In this document: positions 24,261-36,139 of the stretch, piece by piece | How positions within the stretch are numbered: the stretch's first letter is position 1 | Layout of the letters: every line of letters begins with the position of its first letter | NCBI RefSeq assembly: GCF_025698545.1 | Contig: NC_068576.1 | Coordinates: 55,092,094 to 55,156,093 of the forward strand | DNA from: Gossypium raimondii | Taxonomy: Eukaryota > Streptophyta > Magnoliopsida > Malvales > Malvaceae | Reading direction: 5' to 3' | DNA: 64,000 nucleotides | Program-made: the position numbers and the translations under genes | Notes under the pieces: generated by a model | Databases searched by the model: none | What the model saw: the letters and a program-made list of their open reading frames with translations, nothing else | What the model was told of the DNA's origin: nothing

Positions 24261-25539
24261 TTACTTCGTAGCATCCACATGCAGTGAAGTTTCAGCATGT
24301 TTCAAACTTTCCAGAGCAGAGATTCGCCTATCCAGAGGCCCGTGAAGACTTTTCACCTTGAGACAAAGAGACAAGTAACAAAATATAAGCACATACGCAC
24401 ACACCAAAAAAAAAAAAAAAAAGTGCCTATGTTAGAGCTCCTGAAAGGCATGCATGAATTTGATTCTAACCAAACAAACAAGACAAACGTATTCGATTTT
24501 GTTAATTATTCGGTTAATTAAAGCATCATTAACCAAGAGCAACTATTACCTCATTGGGATGGTTCTAATATATAGTCTCGAGTGGTAGAATCTTTCTATA
24601 TAAATCAAGCATCCGGTGTTAATTATCTTTCTTAATACTATTCTATCCTTTGCTATATAATATACATCTTATGGCTTCACTCTTGAAGAAACTACATCTA
24701 TAGCTAGCATACCACGGGTTCCATAAGGCACAATAAAGAACAACTATGGATGAAAAAGGTCCGCCACCGGACAGGAACAACTAACAGAGAATCGGACCGA
24801 ATTGGATGAAAAGCAAAAATGGTATGGAAAAGAATTGATCATTCCAAATGAATAATGTCAAAAGGTGAACAAAGAATAAGAAATTTTAACTTGAATCCCT
24901 ATACCCTAAAACTTCTCCATTTCATCTACTAGCAATGTTTAAGTACATAGTGTGGCTTTTATTACATTGCATTGTCAACCCCCCTCCCACCTATGCATCT
25001 TAATCGGGCTAATTTCGACCTGAAAATCAGCCTAAAGAGATAACTCTAATAGCATATATCCCCCACAGCCAGAATAGTGAACAACCGACGATATTCTAAT
25101 ATTTTCATACATAATCACTAATCATCCAAGCATATATACAAATCAGCGCCTCCTTCATATACCAAATGCATGGTAAACAAACAATCCTGCAGCAGAACCA
25201 ATCACATAGAGGGCAAAATTATAAAATGAAACATCTAAAGTTCAGTTTTCCAAGCTTCGATACCGCCATGAATATGGTTTTTCGCTAAACAAAACTTGAA
25301 AATGAGCATAAATCCGAAAATGGAAATTAACCCATAAATTTAATCGGAAACTGAAAGGCAATTAATATGCTATGAAACCAAACAATGTGAAAAAGGAAAA
25401 TGTGGGGCGAAAGGACCTGTTGGGCGATAGATTCATGAGCAACCTTGTAATCTTTGTAGAGGATGTAGAGGCCGAGAAACGACGCCGTAGCAGCCCCCGT
25501 GAAGAATGACGCCAATCTTACCCTCAATACGTACCCCAT
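24261..25539 (-). CDS. Small single-pass membrane protein, 72 residues, two exons
   Basis: Exon 1 (25539-25417) encodes 41 residues from MGYVLRVRLASFF to ESIAQQ and stops at a GT donor. Exon 2 (24356-24261) follows an AG acceptor in the same phase and encodes 31 residues from VKSLHGPLDRRI to the stop. The joined protein has a basic N-terminus and one hydrophobic helix at about residues 10-30 (LASFFTGAATASFLGLYILY). After that come a short KDYKVAHE segment and an amphipathic, possibly coiled tail (DRRISALESLKHAE). The phase fit and the continuous amphipathic pattern support the splice. I recall conserved plant proteins of this size and start, with no assigned function, possibly in mitochondria or the endomembrane. 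The intron of 1060 bp holds an A-tract near 24407. I see no second gene in the unit. Confidence 0.75.
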
Positions 25540-26950
25540 AGTTGATTTTCCCCCTTCCCTTTCTTCTTCTTCCTTTTAATAATTTTTTCTGTTCAAAAAA
25601 GGAACTTAAAACGAGAATCGACCTTACTTACGACATTGAACCTTGTCGTTTCCTTCAACTATTTTAGCACTACTACTTTAAATTTTTGGGTTTTAATGTT
25701 TGCTTTTTATCATAGTTTTCAAATCACTTAGAATCGAGCAGTCACCAATTCTTGATTTAGCCAATTGCATCATTGATTCGATTTTAATTAATTAAATTAA
25801 AAAATTCATAATTTTTTTAAAAATTCAAATAAATTAATTCAACTATTAACTCAATCGAATTTTTATTTCGATTAGTGAGTCATTCAATTTTCTTCCTCCG
25901 GATCTGTTTACCATCCAATTGCAAAGTCTGATTAGCAGTATCAATCCAAATTCTACCACTATGTTTTTTATAGTTGGTTGTCATGCCTCAACTTAGGCAA
26001 GTGACACTAACAGTCAATATTATTCAAGCTAGATTGATTTTTGAGTCAAAAGAATTAAATTGATCTTTTTGACAAAAAAATATGGGGCAAAACAGCCCAC
26101 TTTTGCGCTCTTTTTCTTTCATCTTCTTCCCATCTCAAAGGAAAATTAGGGTCAGGATTTCTTTCATTTCTTAGTTCCTGCTTTTTATTGATTCTGTAGA
26201 GGAAAATATGCAGCAGCCCCACAGTTGATGAACATCATCAATGAACAGATTCAAAAAAGGCTAATTGATCTTTCAGCATTGCCACTTCTTTAAACATATT
26301 TTACCTTTAGGTTTTACGAGTGTTTAATGTGTTTAGGGTTTTGCATGTATTGATTTGTATGAAATTTTTTTTAATAAAATTTAACCCCTTTTTTCCCGTG
26401 GAACAGTCCTAGCACAAACATTCCATTATGTCATTTCCCCCCCTAAAGTATGGTGCATCCTAATAATGTTTGTAACAGCAAAGATGAGATAAATTATGAT
26501 TGATCTGAGTTTATACAATGTTTTCAGTTTTCAAGCAATGCTGCAGCACAACCCAAAGTATCTTTGCTAAAATTGCTGATGCACAAGCCACAAGCATCAA
26601 CCTGACATCTAATGCTTAAACAGGCATTTAATTGAGCTCAATCTTCCCAGATGCTGCATCTAAATGTTTCACAAATGAGCTCACAAAGTGAAAAATGAGA
26701 GAAATAATTGGATACTGATGCAGTAAATAAAATGTGCAGCTTTAGTGTTTGACAATAACACAGTAAAATAAATAGTTTGGTTTTCTGATGGATCGAGGGC
26801 CAATAGGCAAAAAAATAATTTAAAAATAGTCACCTTAGGTTCCAATCAGAGAATTTTTCACAGATGGAAAAGACAGCTGATGACCAAGATCTCAAGAGAT
26901 ACAATCAAACTATAAAATCATATCCCAAAATTATTGCAATCAGCTTAATG
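25540..26950. other. Intergenic DNA between two minus-strand genes
   Basis: It contains the 5' flank of the small membrane-protein gene (right of 25539) and the downstream flank of the coiled-coil gene. Around 25740-25930 is an AT-rich repeat with GATTCGATTTTAATTAATT. No further coding potential is seen. Confidence 0.45.
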
Positions 26951-27142
26951 CATGATCCACGACTCAACATCGAGATTCGCTGTATCCTGCTGGAACAAAA
27001 TGAGATCGATAAATCTCTTAAAACTGTTTTGGTTGAGCGATGATATTATAAACATCTATGAAATCAAATATGCTATAATAACAAACTAGTATCAGTTCAT
27101 CAAAACATACAAGACAACTCACAATTGAGGTAAATGCACAAG

Positions 27143-30100
27143 CTATCTTCTAGAAGTTAATGCTGCCCCAGTTGCCCTGCCATGGTACAAGAAAATTAAG
27201 CTCGGTATACGAAAAACATGAACTGAATAATGACGTTAAGCTATCTGAGGGGTTTTAAGTTGCATACCTGTCCTGTTTTCCAACAAAATTCGAATTAGAC
27301 CTTCCATGACCAGAGGCCTTGCTTTCAATACTTGTTCTCTCAAAATTGGCTCCATTAATTTCTCTAGGGTCTTTAGATTTGCTCAATATTTTTACATTTG
27401 AGAGACTACCGGCCACACCAAAAGAAATGCCATTCGGTTGTTGCTTCTGCATTCCTAACAGCTGCGAATGATCATCAGCAGCATTTTTAGAGACAGCTGC
27501 TTGCTTCTTGAAAACAGCATTCTCATTCCTCACATGGTTGGAATCAACTGATGGGACTCCTTTCTTTAGTCGGTTAGGTGGTGCAATCGGAGTAACAGCA
27601 ACAGAAGGCAAAAATGTGGAGTGAGGAGATGAGGCTGCGGCAGCTGCAGCAACTTTAGCAACAGCAGCTGTGGCTGCTATTATCTCCTGTGCTCCCTCCC
27701 GTAGCCGAATATAATCATCCTCAATTACAAATAACTGAAATCACAAAGAAATTATGATTTCAAATCTTCAGAAGGTATTATTTTAAATGAGAAAAGTTGC
27801 AAGAATGAACCTCAGGGTGAACGGCTACAAAGTCATCCAGCTTTCCATACTTTTTCTTGTAATCATGCCAGTGTAAAGGTGCAAGCATTTTCCCCAGCCT
27901 ATTTGGTAGCTGCAATTGACAAATATAAGTCAAACCCATGCGTGCATGATTTTAATACCATAGCCAGGTGACCTAAGAAAAATCATTAGCAGACCACTAA
28001 AGCACTAACCGTTGAACTGATTCGAATTCTACCACCAGGTGGAATTGTACGAACAATGCAGGCCAACAATGCTCTTTCCTCAAGCAGAGCAGCCTCTGAA
28101 GTCTTACCTGGCATCAATATATTAGTCTGCTCAGTTGTTACAGACTTTTTGGGCAAAATAGCACCAGTGCCATTGCTGATTGTTGTTTCACAGGAACCAA
28201 CAGACTGCACTGAAGAATCAGGAGGAGATAGGCTGGCACTGGCAGCAGTACTTCCTTCTTCCACCGTTAGATCTTGGTCCTTCAACATATGATTTTTCAT
28301 GTTAAGCATATTCTGTTCCTGTCCAGTTCAAAGTTAAGTAGAGGTTAAATCTGAGCTCTTCAACTGCTTGAAGATTAGCCAAACTGACAAACCTTGGATT
28401 CACAGCTCTGTTCAAGAGTGCCCAATTTCAATGCATCATGAAATTGTGAAGAAATCTGTTGCAAGTTTGGCTCAGATTGGGGTTTCACAAGGTAACTTGA
28501 GTTAATTGACTCAACGACCTACAAAGAAACGGTTTTAACAAGTTACAAGGATAGATGAAAACAGTATCGAGCAGTGTCAGTAAAATAATCTTAATTTAAA
28601 GAACCTGTGCTTTTCCAGTAGATGATGATATTACAGAAATCGACTCTGACCCTTGGCTTATATGATCTACATGGTCTGGACAAATGGCTTGTCCATCAAC
28701 AGATATTTCGCACTCATGACTTACGTCTGACCTCCCAAGGCTTTGATCGGTTTGCGATGGTGGAAGTTGATTCGGTCCAGAAGGCTGGAAACCCTCTGAT
28801 GAAACCTGAAGAACAAGATGAAAAACCATTGAACATAACTAAAGAAAACTTTGACACAACTAATAATGCATTGCTTTGACCAAACCTGTTGGTTCTGCCA
28901 CTGTTGGACGGATGACATTGCTTGCATTGAGTAGGGTCCAACATGGGATACCACAGAATGAGGAACCCCCTGTTGATGCATGACAAATGACTGCAGAGCA
29001 GTAACCTGCTCAGGTGGGAGATAAGCAGGCATACCAAGTGGAGCAATCGGACCACTTCGAACATGATCATTCTGATTCTGATATAAATGGAGTAATATAA
29101 GAGTAGGCAATAGAAAGAATCCTAAATTAGATGAATACTAGTCTATGGTCTAAAAACCTCTAAAAATGAGTTTACAAGCACCATCTTAAGCCAGACATTA
29201 GATGAAATGTAGAAACAAGGAGAGAGCAGAGGGCTGCAGAGATCCATGATTTCAATAAAACTAAGCATAAGCTATAACATGTTTTGCCAATGGAACACTA
29301 AAATATGAAGAAAAAGCGTATACTTATAATTGCTTTACAGATGGTTATAAAATATTAGATATCTCATTGCAAAACAATCCCAGCAACACCACTTCGGTAA
29401 AGAAACATCAATCTTACCAGATTTGATGCATTGCCAGAAAATGGTTGAACACTGGCTGAAGCCCCCTTTGAAATTACCCCAGTATTCACATTTGTTGCAC
29501 CACTTCCATTAGAATCCACTTGGTTTCCATTATGTTGACCAAATTGAGGTAAATCTTTTGAATTTGCTTGTGTTAGACGTGATTCATCACTATAAGTACC
29601 TTTCCTCTCTCTTGCATCAGCCAGTTCAAGTTGAAGCTGATGCACCGTATGTAAATGATGTCTCTCCATCTCTGCAAACTAACATTAACAAGGACAGTCA
29701 ATCTAAATTCACTGAAAATTACATCAAATTTATTTATTTAAGTAGAGAAAGAATAAATAAGAAACTTAAATCTCATCAACCTGTCTCTGACAGCCATGCC
29801 ACAGCTGGTTATATTGCTCTGTCCGTTCTCTTAATTCAGCCTGTAAGGTGTGGTTTGTACTTGACTGCAAAACATCCACCTCCTGGACACGTGAAAGCCA
29901 AGTTTGGGCCTCTCTCAACTGTTCATCCTTAAAAAGAATGGCTTCCTGAGCAGCCCTATACTGAAGCATAGACTAGCATTAGGAAATACAGCTAGACTTC
30001 TAGCAACCAACAATTCACACCTTAACGTCCAGAATTTTTTTTTTAAAAGAGCATAAAAATTTTTAAAATGTACAGACCTGTTCCTGCAACTCAATAATCT

Positions 30101-32267
30101 GCCTCTCTTTTTCTTGAACATGCTCTTGAAGATCATGTATCTGTTTTATATGCTGGGCTCTCTCTGCTTCTGAATGATCATGCTCTCTTCTGTCAAAAGA
30201 AAAAGAATAGGAAACCCATCTAAATTTCAATAGGTTCAAGCCTCAGCTGAAAGATTAATGTATTAAAAGAAGTTTCCAGAAAAAGCAGCAGCTAATTATT
30301 TAGGAAATTCCATTCAATGATAAATACTAAAAGCTAATACGTTTAGAAACTTTTGAAGTGTGTCGATTACACAGCAACTACTAATATAAACAAAACACTC
30401 GTATAAACAAATTACATTGAGGACTATGGTTACTGCAAATAGAAAGCTCTTAAGAATAAAACACAACAAACACACACCTAAAAGTTGCTAGTTCCTTATT
30501 TTGTTCTCTGAGGAGGTCTTCCTTTGCCCAGGCCTGCCAAGATGATCCAAGAGCCGTAATTTACACATGACTTGCTAGAAAAAGGCTTTAATTAAAATTT
30601 AAAAAAATCCCAAAGCAGAATGAAGAAACAGAAAGACCTCTTCTTTTTCCACTTTTATGGCATGTAATTCTCTATCTTTCTCTTCCATTTTCCTTTCCAA
30701 CTGATGTATGGTCTGTTCACTTTCACGGAGTTGCTCCTATACAAGGAAATAAAGCCAAACATAGACTGTAAGTCACAAAAAAGGACAGTAACTTTGCTAG
30801 AATCTTCTTGTTGCATGCTTAAATAATTTCTAGTGTGAACGGATCTCACTGATATTTTGCACAATACCAAACAAAAGATGCTCCACTTGAAAGAAAAAGG
30901 CAGGTTTCACTAATTTACTCACTTCCACAGTCAACATATGATGACAAATTTATCTAAGTTTATAATCTTATGCATGAAACTCGAATTCTTCTCTTTCTCC
31001 TTTTTGTTTTTCATAAATAAAGATCATTATAATTCTTTGAAGCAGTTAAAACTTGACTTAGTTCTTATTTCTGATAGTTGAATTTCAGAAGAATCATACT
31101 ATGAATCACATTCTAAATTCAAACCTCAAGCTTGGCAGCAGTATTGGCATGGGCTTTGATTTCAGCATCATATCTGCTCTGCATTTCCAGAACACTTGAT
31201 CTAGCAATTGCTTGAGCTCGCAGTTCAACTTCCATCTGCTGGAGCTGCTCTCTCTGTCTGGCAACATCGTGGATTCGCTGTTGCAATATGTCGACGTCTA
31301 GACTTCCATCCACCGTGATCGGAAAGAAGTCAGCATCAGCAGGCTCTCCTCCATGTTGCATCTTAATAAGCATTCAACCAAATCACTTTTTCATCATGTC
31401 CAAAATGGAATTTAATCTTAATTCAAAAAGCCTTACCTCATATAAGGTTCTCTCATCAGATTGTCCCAACTTTGATCTGTCCAATCCCTACACATTGCAA
31501 GAAAACTGAATATAACAAATAATGAACTCCGCTGGTTCAAAAATAACAGAAATAGGAATCTTTCACCAACACAGCTCAAAGCTACAATCCCACCGTTCAC
31601 AGAAGAGCATTTCCTCACTTCAATATAACTAATAAACTTTCTAGAATATGAAACGCTAAGTTCTTGGGATTACATAAATATTTAAACACAGTTAAGACAA
31701 CCCAAATTCACATCCCCAATCATTCCAACAACCCATTGACCACAAACTTGTCATCAAAGTGAACCAAAGATTTTAATAAATGCATCAAAATGTTTCAATT
31801 TAGAGCACAAGGTAGGTTAATGAATGGCGATCAAAGAACCCCAACCCAAAAGTGTGAAATAAGTGGAACTAATTAATAATTGGGTAATAAAACTGTATGC
31901 AAGTAAACAAACTAGAAGGACCAAAAAGATCAATGAAAAAAAATAAATAGATACACGCTAATGTTGCTTTTGCTTATGAGCACTGAAGAATACCAAACAC
32001 AAGTAGTAATATTAAATTAATCAAGGTAACTGTTTTTAGTTCGGAATTTCACATGCAAAACACGATTATGTTATCGTTTCAACATTTTTCTCATTAACCA
32101 CAAAAAGACAGAGCGAAGAAACCTTCATGACCAGATGAAATTACCACATCATCCCCGGGGTTCCGAACCACATGATTGTCGGAAACGGCACGCCACTCTT
32201 TCCGCGACGATGATTGCATCGGCAACGAGCCGCTCCGCGAGGCGGCGACACTGGCCGCGGCCTCCAT
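27143..32267 (-). CDS. Coiled-coil protein with conserved C-terminal domain, 848 residues, 15 exons
   Basis: My splice model on the minus strand is 32267-32145, 31487-31437, 31361-31125, 30736-30638, 30533-30478, 30189-30078, 29960-29781, 29678-29418, 29077-28886, 28805-28605, 28518-28393, 28318-28010, 27909-27811, 27734-27268 and 27176-27143. All junctions are GT-AG and the phases agree. An in-frame TGA lies just upstream of the ATG. Residues about 75-315 are a long Glu/Gln/Arg-rich coiled coil (VARQREQLQQMEVELRAQA; LREAQTWLSRVQEVDVLQS). Residues about 320-620 are Ser/Gln-rich linker. Residues about 634-705 are the conserved part (RTIPPGGRIRISSTLPNRLG, LHWHDYKKKYGKLDDFVAVH, then IRLREGAQEIIAA). 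An Ala-rich and Ser/Lys-rich tail follows. I recall Arabidopsis relatives labelled afadin/alpha-actinin-binding-like and a domain of unknown function. The biochemical role is unknown. The last exon is the least certain, because another acceptor at 26997 could give a different end or a 3' UTR exon. Confidence 0.87.
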
Positions 32268-32611
32268 TGGATCAGGAATGTCTCACACCGCTCCAACTCT
32301 CCAAATTCCTCTGTCTGCAAAACAAAAGCAGACCCAAAGAGAAGAAGAAAACAGAAATCTAGGGTTTTCAATAAAAAATAAAATTAACAAAACACTAGAA
32401 AATAGAAAATTTTAGAAGAAAAAGGAGAGGATATATGACCCAAAAAAAAAGAGAGCGGTGGGGAACAGAAATAGGAGAAGTTTGGGTTTTAAGGATCGGA
32501 GGGTTTTTGGATAAATCTTTAGTGTGTAAAAATAGTGAGATTTCCAGAGATTGATTGATTGATTGGCTGGTTGGGGTGCTTAAATTTTCGATCTAAGGCA
32601 AGCGTCCCGCC

Positions 32612-32618
32612 ATTTATA
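32612..32618 (-). promoter_or_regulatory. TATA box of the coiled-coil protein gene
   Basis: TATAAAT on the minus strand lies about 345 bases upstream of the ATG at 32267. That leaves room for a 5' leader of about 310 bases, which is purine-rich and contains AACCCTAGA-type sequence near 32360. Confidence 0.5.
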
Positions 32619-32785
32619 GGCTTTGAGCCTTTTTAGTTCTGGTCTACTCAAGCGTCTTTTTTTTTTCTTTTTCTTTTTTCCGGGTGACTAAAAGGCTTTT
32701 AATTTTATAAATTAGCCCATTGCTTTTGGGCCTTCCTACTCACTAATACTGCTAAAGTTTTAATACCTTTATTATTTTCACTAAT

Positions 32786-33105
32786 ATGGCGATGGCGAGA
32801 ACAAGAATAAAGACCAGGGGTGCAGGGGTCAATGTCACTTTCTTCCGTGGAAACACTTTTAAAAACACTTTATCTCCAATGATATATTCCATATTTTTCC
32901 GCTTTAAGTCTGCATACAATGCTTGTCTATTTGATGTTGCTTTTAATCTGTTTTTAATTGAACGAATTTTACCTTCAATTTCTTAAATCAACTTTAACCC
33001 AACATCTTTTTCAACCAATTTAGTTACGACACTTATAACAGTATAATGCCTCATAAAGAGTCATTTGAATGTTTAATTGGAAATTGTTGTTATATACAAA
33101 TTCTG
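32786..33105 (-). pseudogene. Ty3/gypsy integrase fragment, C-terminal part
   Basis: Read leftwards, the fragment has EFVYNNNFQLNIQMTLYEAL (integrase core end, family form FAYNNSYQSSIQMAPYEALY). A frame change follows, then IRSIKNRLKATSNRQALYAD and LKRKNMEYIIGDKVFLKV, which is the classic gypsy linker before the chromodomain region. It is broken by stops. The rest of the integrase lies at 35765-36135, on the other side of a DNA transposon, and about 60 residues between the two parts are missing. Confidence 0.8.
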
Positions 33106-34329
33106 CAGCGTCCGTTTGATTGCCAGTAAAATGTTTTCTGGAAAATGTTTTGCTTTTCTGTAAAATGATTTACTGGAAAATATTTTTTGGTGTTTGATTG
33201 AATCTGTGTAAAATATTTTCTCATTGCTTGATGATTTCAAAATATTTTCCGAAAAGTTGTTTTTACATATATTAATATATATTAACAAATTTTTATATTT
33301 TAAATTGCTTTTACATATATTGCAATGATTTATTTATAATAATACTCAATTATTAAGCTACAATATTGATCGTTAGAAATTGAAAATATTATCCACAATG
33401 AGTACTAGTAATAATATTGAATAATTATAAATTACTTGAAACCACAATGCGTATTAGAAATAATATTATCCAAATACATAATTAGTAGTACACCACATAG
33501 TAACAACATTGTCCAAGTGCATAATATTACACCACATAAATGTATCAATATCTTCAACCCCGAGAAAATTTTTGAAGCCAAATTTTTCTATGCTTCTTAC
33601 TTTTAACTAAAAAACTTTGGTTGTATCTTTAATTAAATTATAGAGACCAATTTGATATACTAATCAGATTTTTCGTAAAAGATTTTGATATCGATTACTT
33701 GTAAATAAAGAAAACGAATAAATTCACAAAAAAAGATAAAGAAAAACGAATAATCCATATTTCATTATGTCAGTATCTTTAATTAAATTATTATCCATAA
33801 TTAAATTATTAAAAATAATTTTTTAGTATTGTTCGTGCATTAGTCGGTGTGAAATGTTTTAGTCAGTGTACACTATACGAATCAAAATTAAAATAGGTGT
33901 AAGAAAAAATTTTAGTTATTCTAATTTATTATTCAAACGGCATCCACTAAGAAATGCAACCAAAACCAATGTACAACCTACTACATTAAAACATAAACTG
34001 TGCCATTTGCTTAACCCACAATCTTTCCACAACCATATCATGGAGCAGTTTTACACTCAAAGTGTTTGCAATACTATTTAAAACCATCCACATGCTATGA
34101 ATTTGTTCTTGTTAGCTCTACCCCATTCTCTTTTAGCATCATTGGAATAATATCTCATAATTGGGATAATATCAACAATGCAGCACCGCCATATACGAAA
34201 CTGAAACCTTGATAAATGAAATGAAATATTGAACTAAATTGGATTATGCTCAATTATGACTATTTTCTATATAAGAGCGTGTTAAAAGCTATGCCTCCGA
34301 ATGAGGCTCTACGGCACAAATGCAAGTTT

Positions 34330-34703
34330 CATTTACCAGCTTTTCTTTCACTTCTCACAACCAGTCAAAGATCCTCACCTTGGCCTGCTTTGGGAGGGAA
34401 GGCTTGAAAGATATGAAATGGCAGAGAAGGTAAGACAGATACTTAAAACATGAACCACAAATTCCTATATATGTAGTCAGAAACAAATATTCAACTACTC
34501 GAGAACAAAGGTAAAGCAGATACTTAAAACATGAACCACAAACCCTGCTTACGTAATGCTAAACTTAAAGCATAACAAGAATCATTTACCAGCTTTTCTT
34601 TCACTTTTCACAACCAGTCAAAGATCCTCACCTTGGCCTGCTTTGGGAGGGAAGGCTTGAAAGATATGAAATGGCTGCAGAAGGTAAAACATATACTTAA
34701 AAC
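34330..34703. repeat. Direct duplication of a 120-bp block inside the hAT-like element
   Basis: The block at 34330-34450 recurs at 34583-34703, nearly identical over the core that contains CCTTGGCCTGCTTTGGGAGG. A smaller piece, ATACTTAAAACATGAACCAC, is present once more near 34511. It is non-coding. Confidence 0.9.
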
Positions 34704-35592
34704 AGAATCACTTAAACCAAAAAAAAAAAGAAAACGAAGAAGCTAATTTCTTGTTCTTCAACATCAAATGTTGTAATTCTTTGAACATATTATTATCAGA
34801 TGCATATACATATATACAAATCTGAGTACGAGTAACATAATATGGATACGATGAAGCATTGCACGAAATAGAACGTGCAAAACAGAATAATAAAACAAAA
34901 TCGAAGTAGAAATCATTTTCTGAACGAGACTTAAATTTGCATTTCTTTTTTCATATAATTCTAGAATTTTCCTATCAACCAAACAGAGACTTAAAAAGAA
35001 TCCATTATGATATAATACTCTTTAAGAATTGCATGAACAGTTAGTAAACGAGATAGTGGCAAACAAACAGAAAAACACAGAATTTCGATCAAAAACCGAA
35101 AATCAAAAGAAAAATAAAAAAAAACACTTTGATCAAAAACAGCGAAACAAGCTTCAATCTGCTAAAAAATACACTTAAAATCAAACAAAAAAAAGCACGC
35201 ACAGATCAATGAGAGCAGAGGTGACATTTAGCATAAACAGGGGCCAAAATCTTTCTAACTATGGACAAGAAACCGATTCACAAAACTATGGAGAAGAAAA
35301 TATACCTTTCTAAAGCAAGTCTCAGAAGAAAGTCCGCCAAGACAAGCCAAACAAACACCAAACTAGCGAAAACCCAAGCAAGATCTCAGACAAAAACAAG
35401 CAGAAAATCTCCAAATCAATTTATAAAAAGAAGAAGAAATCAAGGGGGAAAAGGAGCCCGAAACCAAATCAATGGAGAACAAAAGGGAGAACGAAAGGGA
35501 GAAGGGAGAACGAACGGGAGAACGAAACCAGATCGGTGTAGAGAGGAGAAGGGAGAACGAGAGTGTAGAGAAGGGAGAACGCTGGAAAAATC

Positions 35593-35633
35593 GGAAAATG
35601 TCTTACTGATTCCAAATCGGTAAGACATTTTCC
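35593..35633. repeat. Hairpin with 14-bp perfect stem near the right end of the hAT-like element
   Basis: GGAAAATGTCTTAC (35593-35606) pairs with GTAAGACATTTTCC (35620-35633) across a 13-base loop that itself can partly pair. It is subterminal, 130 bases from the element's right end. Confidence 0.9.
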
Positions 35634-35764
35634 AAAATTAAAGGCTTCTTTTTTCTGTGTTTGTAATTGATTTTACGTGAGGAAAATATTTTCCTCCAAT
35701 CAAACACTGGAAAATGGGGAAAACCAATTCCGGAAAATATTTTTCCCCTATCAAACAGACCCTA

Positions 35765-36135
35765 AGATCCCAATCTGAAATGATAGAAACAAGAACACCA
35801 TGCAGGCACGGCTAATAAATAAGTTGATTTTGTCAATTTGTCAATTATCACTTAGGTAGCATTCTTCTTCAAAGTGGTAAGAAACCTACAACGAATCTAT
35901 GGTTACTCATTCTCATTTTCACTCAGGAATCAATACGGATTGGACTAAACCCGTTGGAACTTGAAGTTTGGCTTTAATTCTCTGACAAATTAGACATTTT
36001 ACAATATATTTAACTAACTCATTTCATTTTCGACCATCAATATGAGCCTCATAAGTCTTGATACATTTTAGTACCTCCAGGGTGCATAGAAAACAAACCA
36101 TCATGTGCCTCTTTGAGTATTTATTGTTTCGATTC
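35765..36135 (-). pseudogene. Ty3/gypsy integrase fragment, zinc-binding and core start
   Basis: Read leftwards from about 36135, the fragment has LKEAHDGLFSMHPGGTKMYQ, the HHCC zinc-binding region of gypsy integrases. Next come IVKCLICQRIKAKLQVPTGL and VIIDKLTKSTYLLAV, then HGVLVSIISDWDL, which contains the second catalytic aspartate. It has several stops and frame changes. It ends exactly where the hAT-like element begins. A LINE fragment abuts the other side. Confidence 0.82.
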
Positions 36136-36139
36136 AGCA

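Larger units (their letters stand above)
33106..35764. mobile_element. hAT-like non-autonomous DNA transposon inserted in a gypsy fragment
   Basis: The left end CAGCGTCCGTTTGATT and the right end, read on minus, TAGGGTCTGTTTGATAGGGG are inverted. Both continue with repeated GGAAAATATTTTCC-type blocks and a GTGTTTGATTG phrase about 70-80 bases in. No transposase frame is present. Flanking bases do not form a clear 8-bp duplication, perhaps because the target suffered a deletion. The interior holds a duplicated 120-bp block and a tandem GAGAACGAAAGGG-type tract at 35480-35580. Assignment to hAT rests on the CAGGGTCTGTTTG-like ends and is inference. Confidence 0.6.

Noticed and set aside
29558..29932. 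124-codon plus-strand frame
   Set aside because: It overlaps exons 7 and 8 of the coiled-coil gene in antisense, and the spliced minus-strand reading explains the sequence.
35261..35623. 120-codon plus-strand frame rich in Lys, Arg and Glu
   Set aside because: It arises from the purine-rich tract and GAGAACGAAAGGG repeats in the hAT-like element and has no domain.
33098..35772. 8-bp target duplication for the hAT-like element
   Set aside because: AAATTCTG on the left and AGATCCCA on the right agree at only four of eight positions, so I do not claim a duplication.
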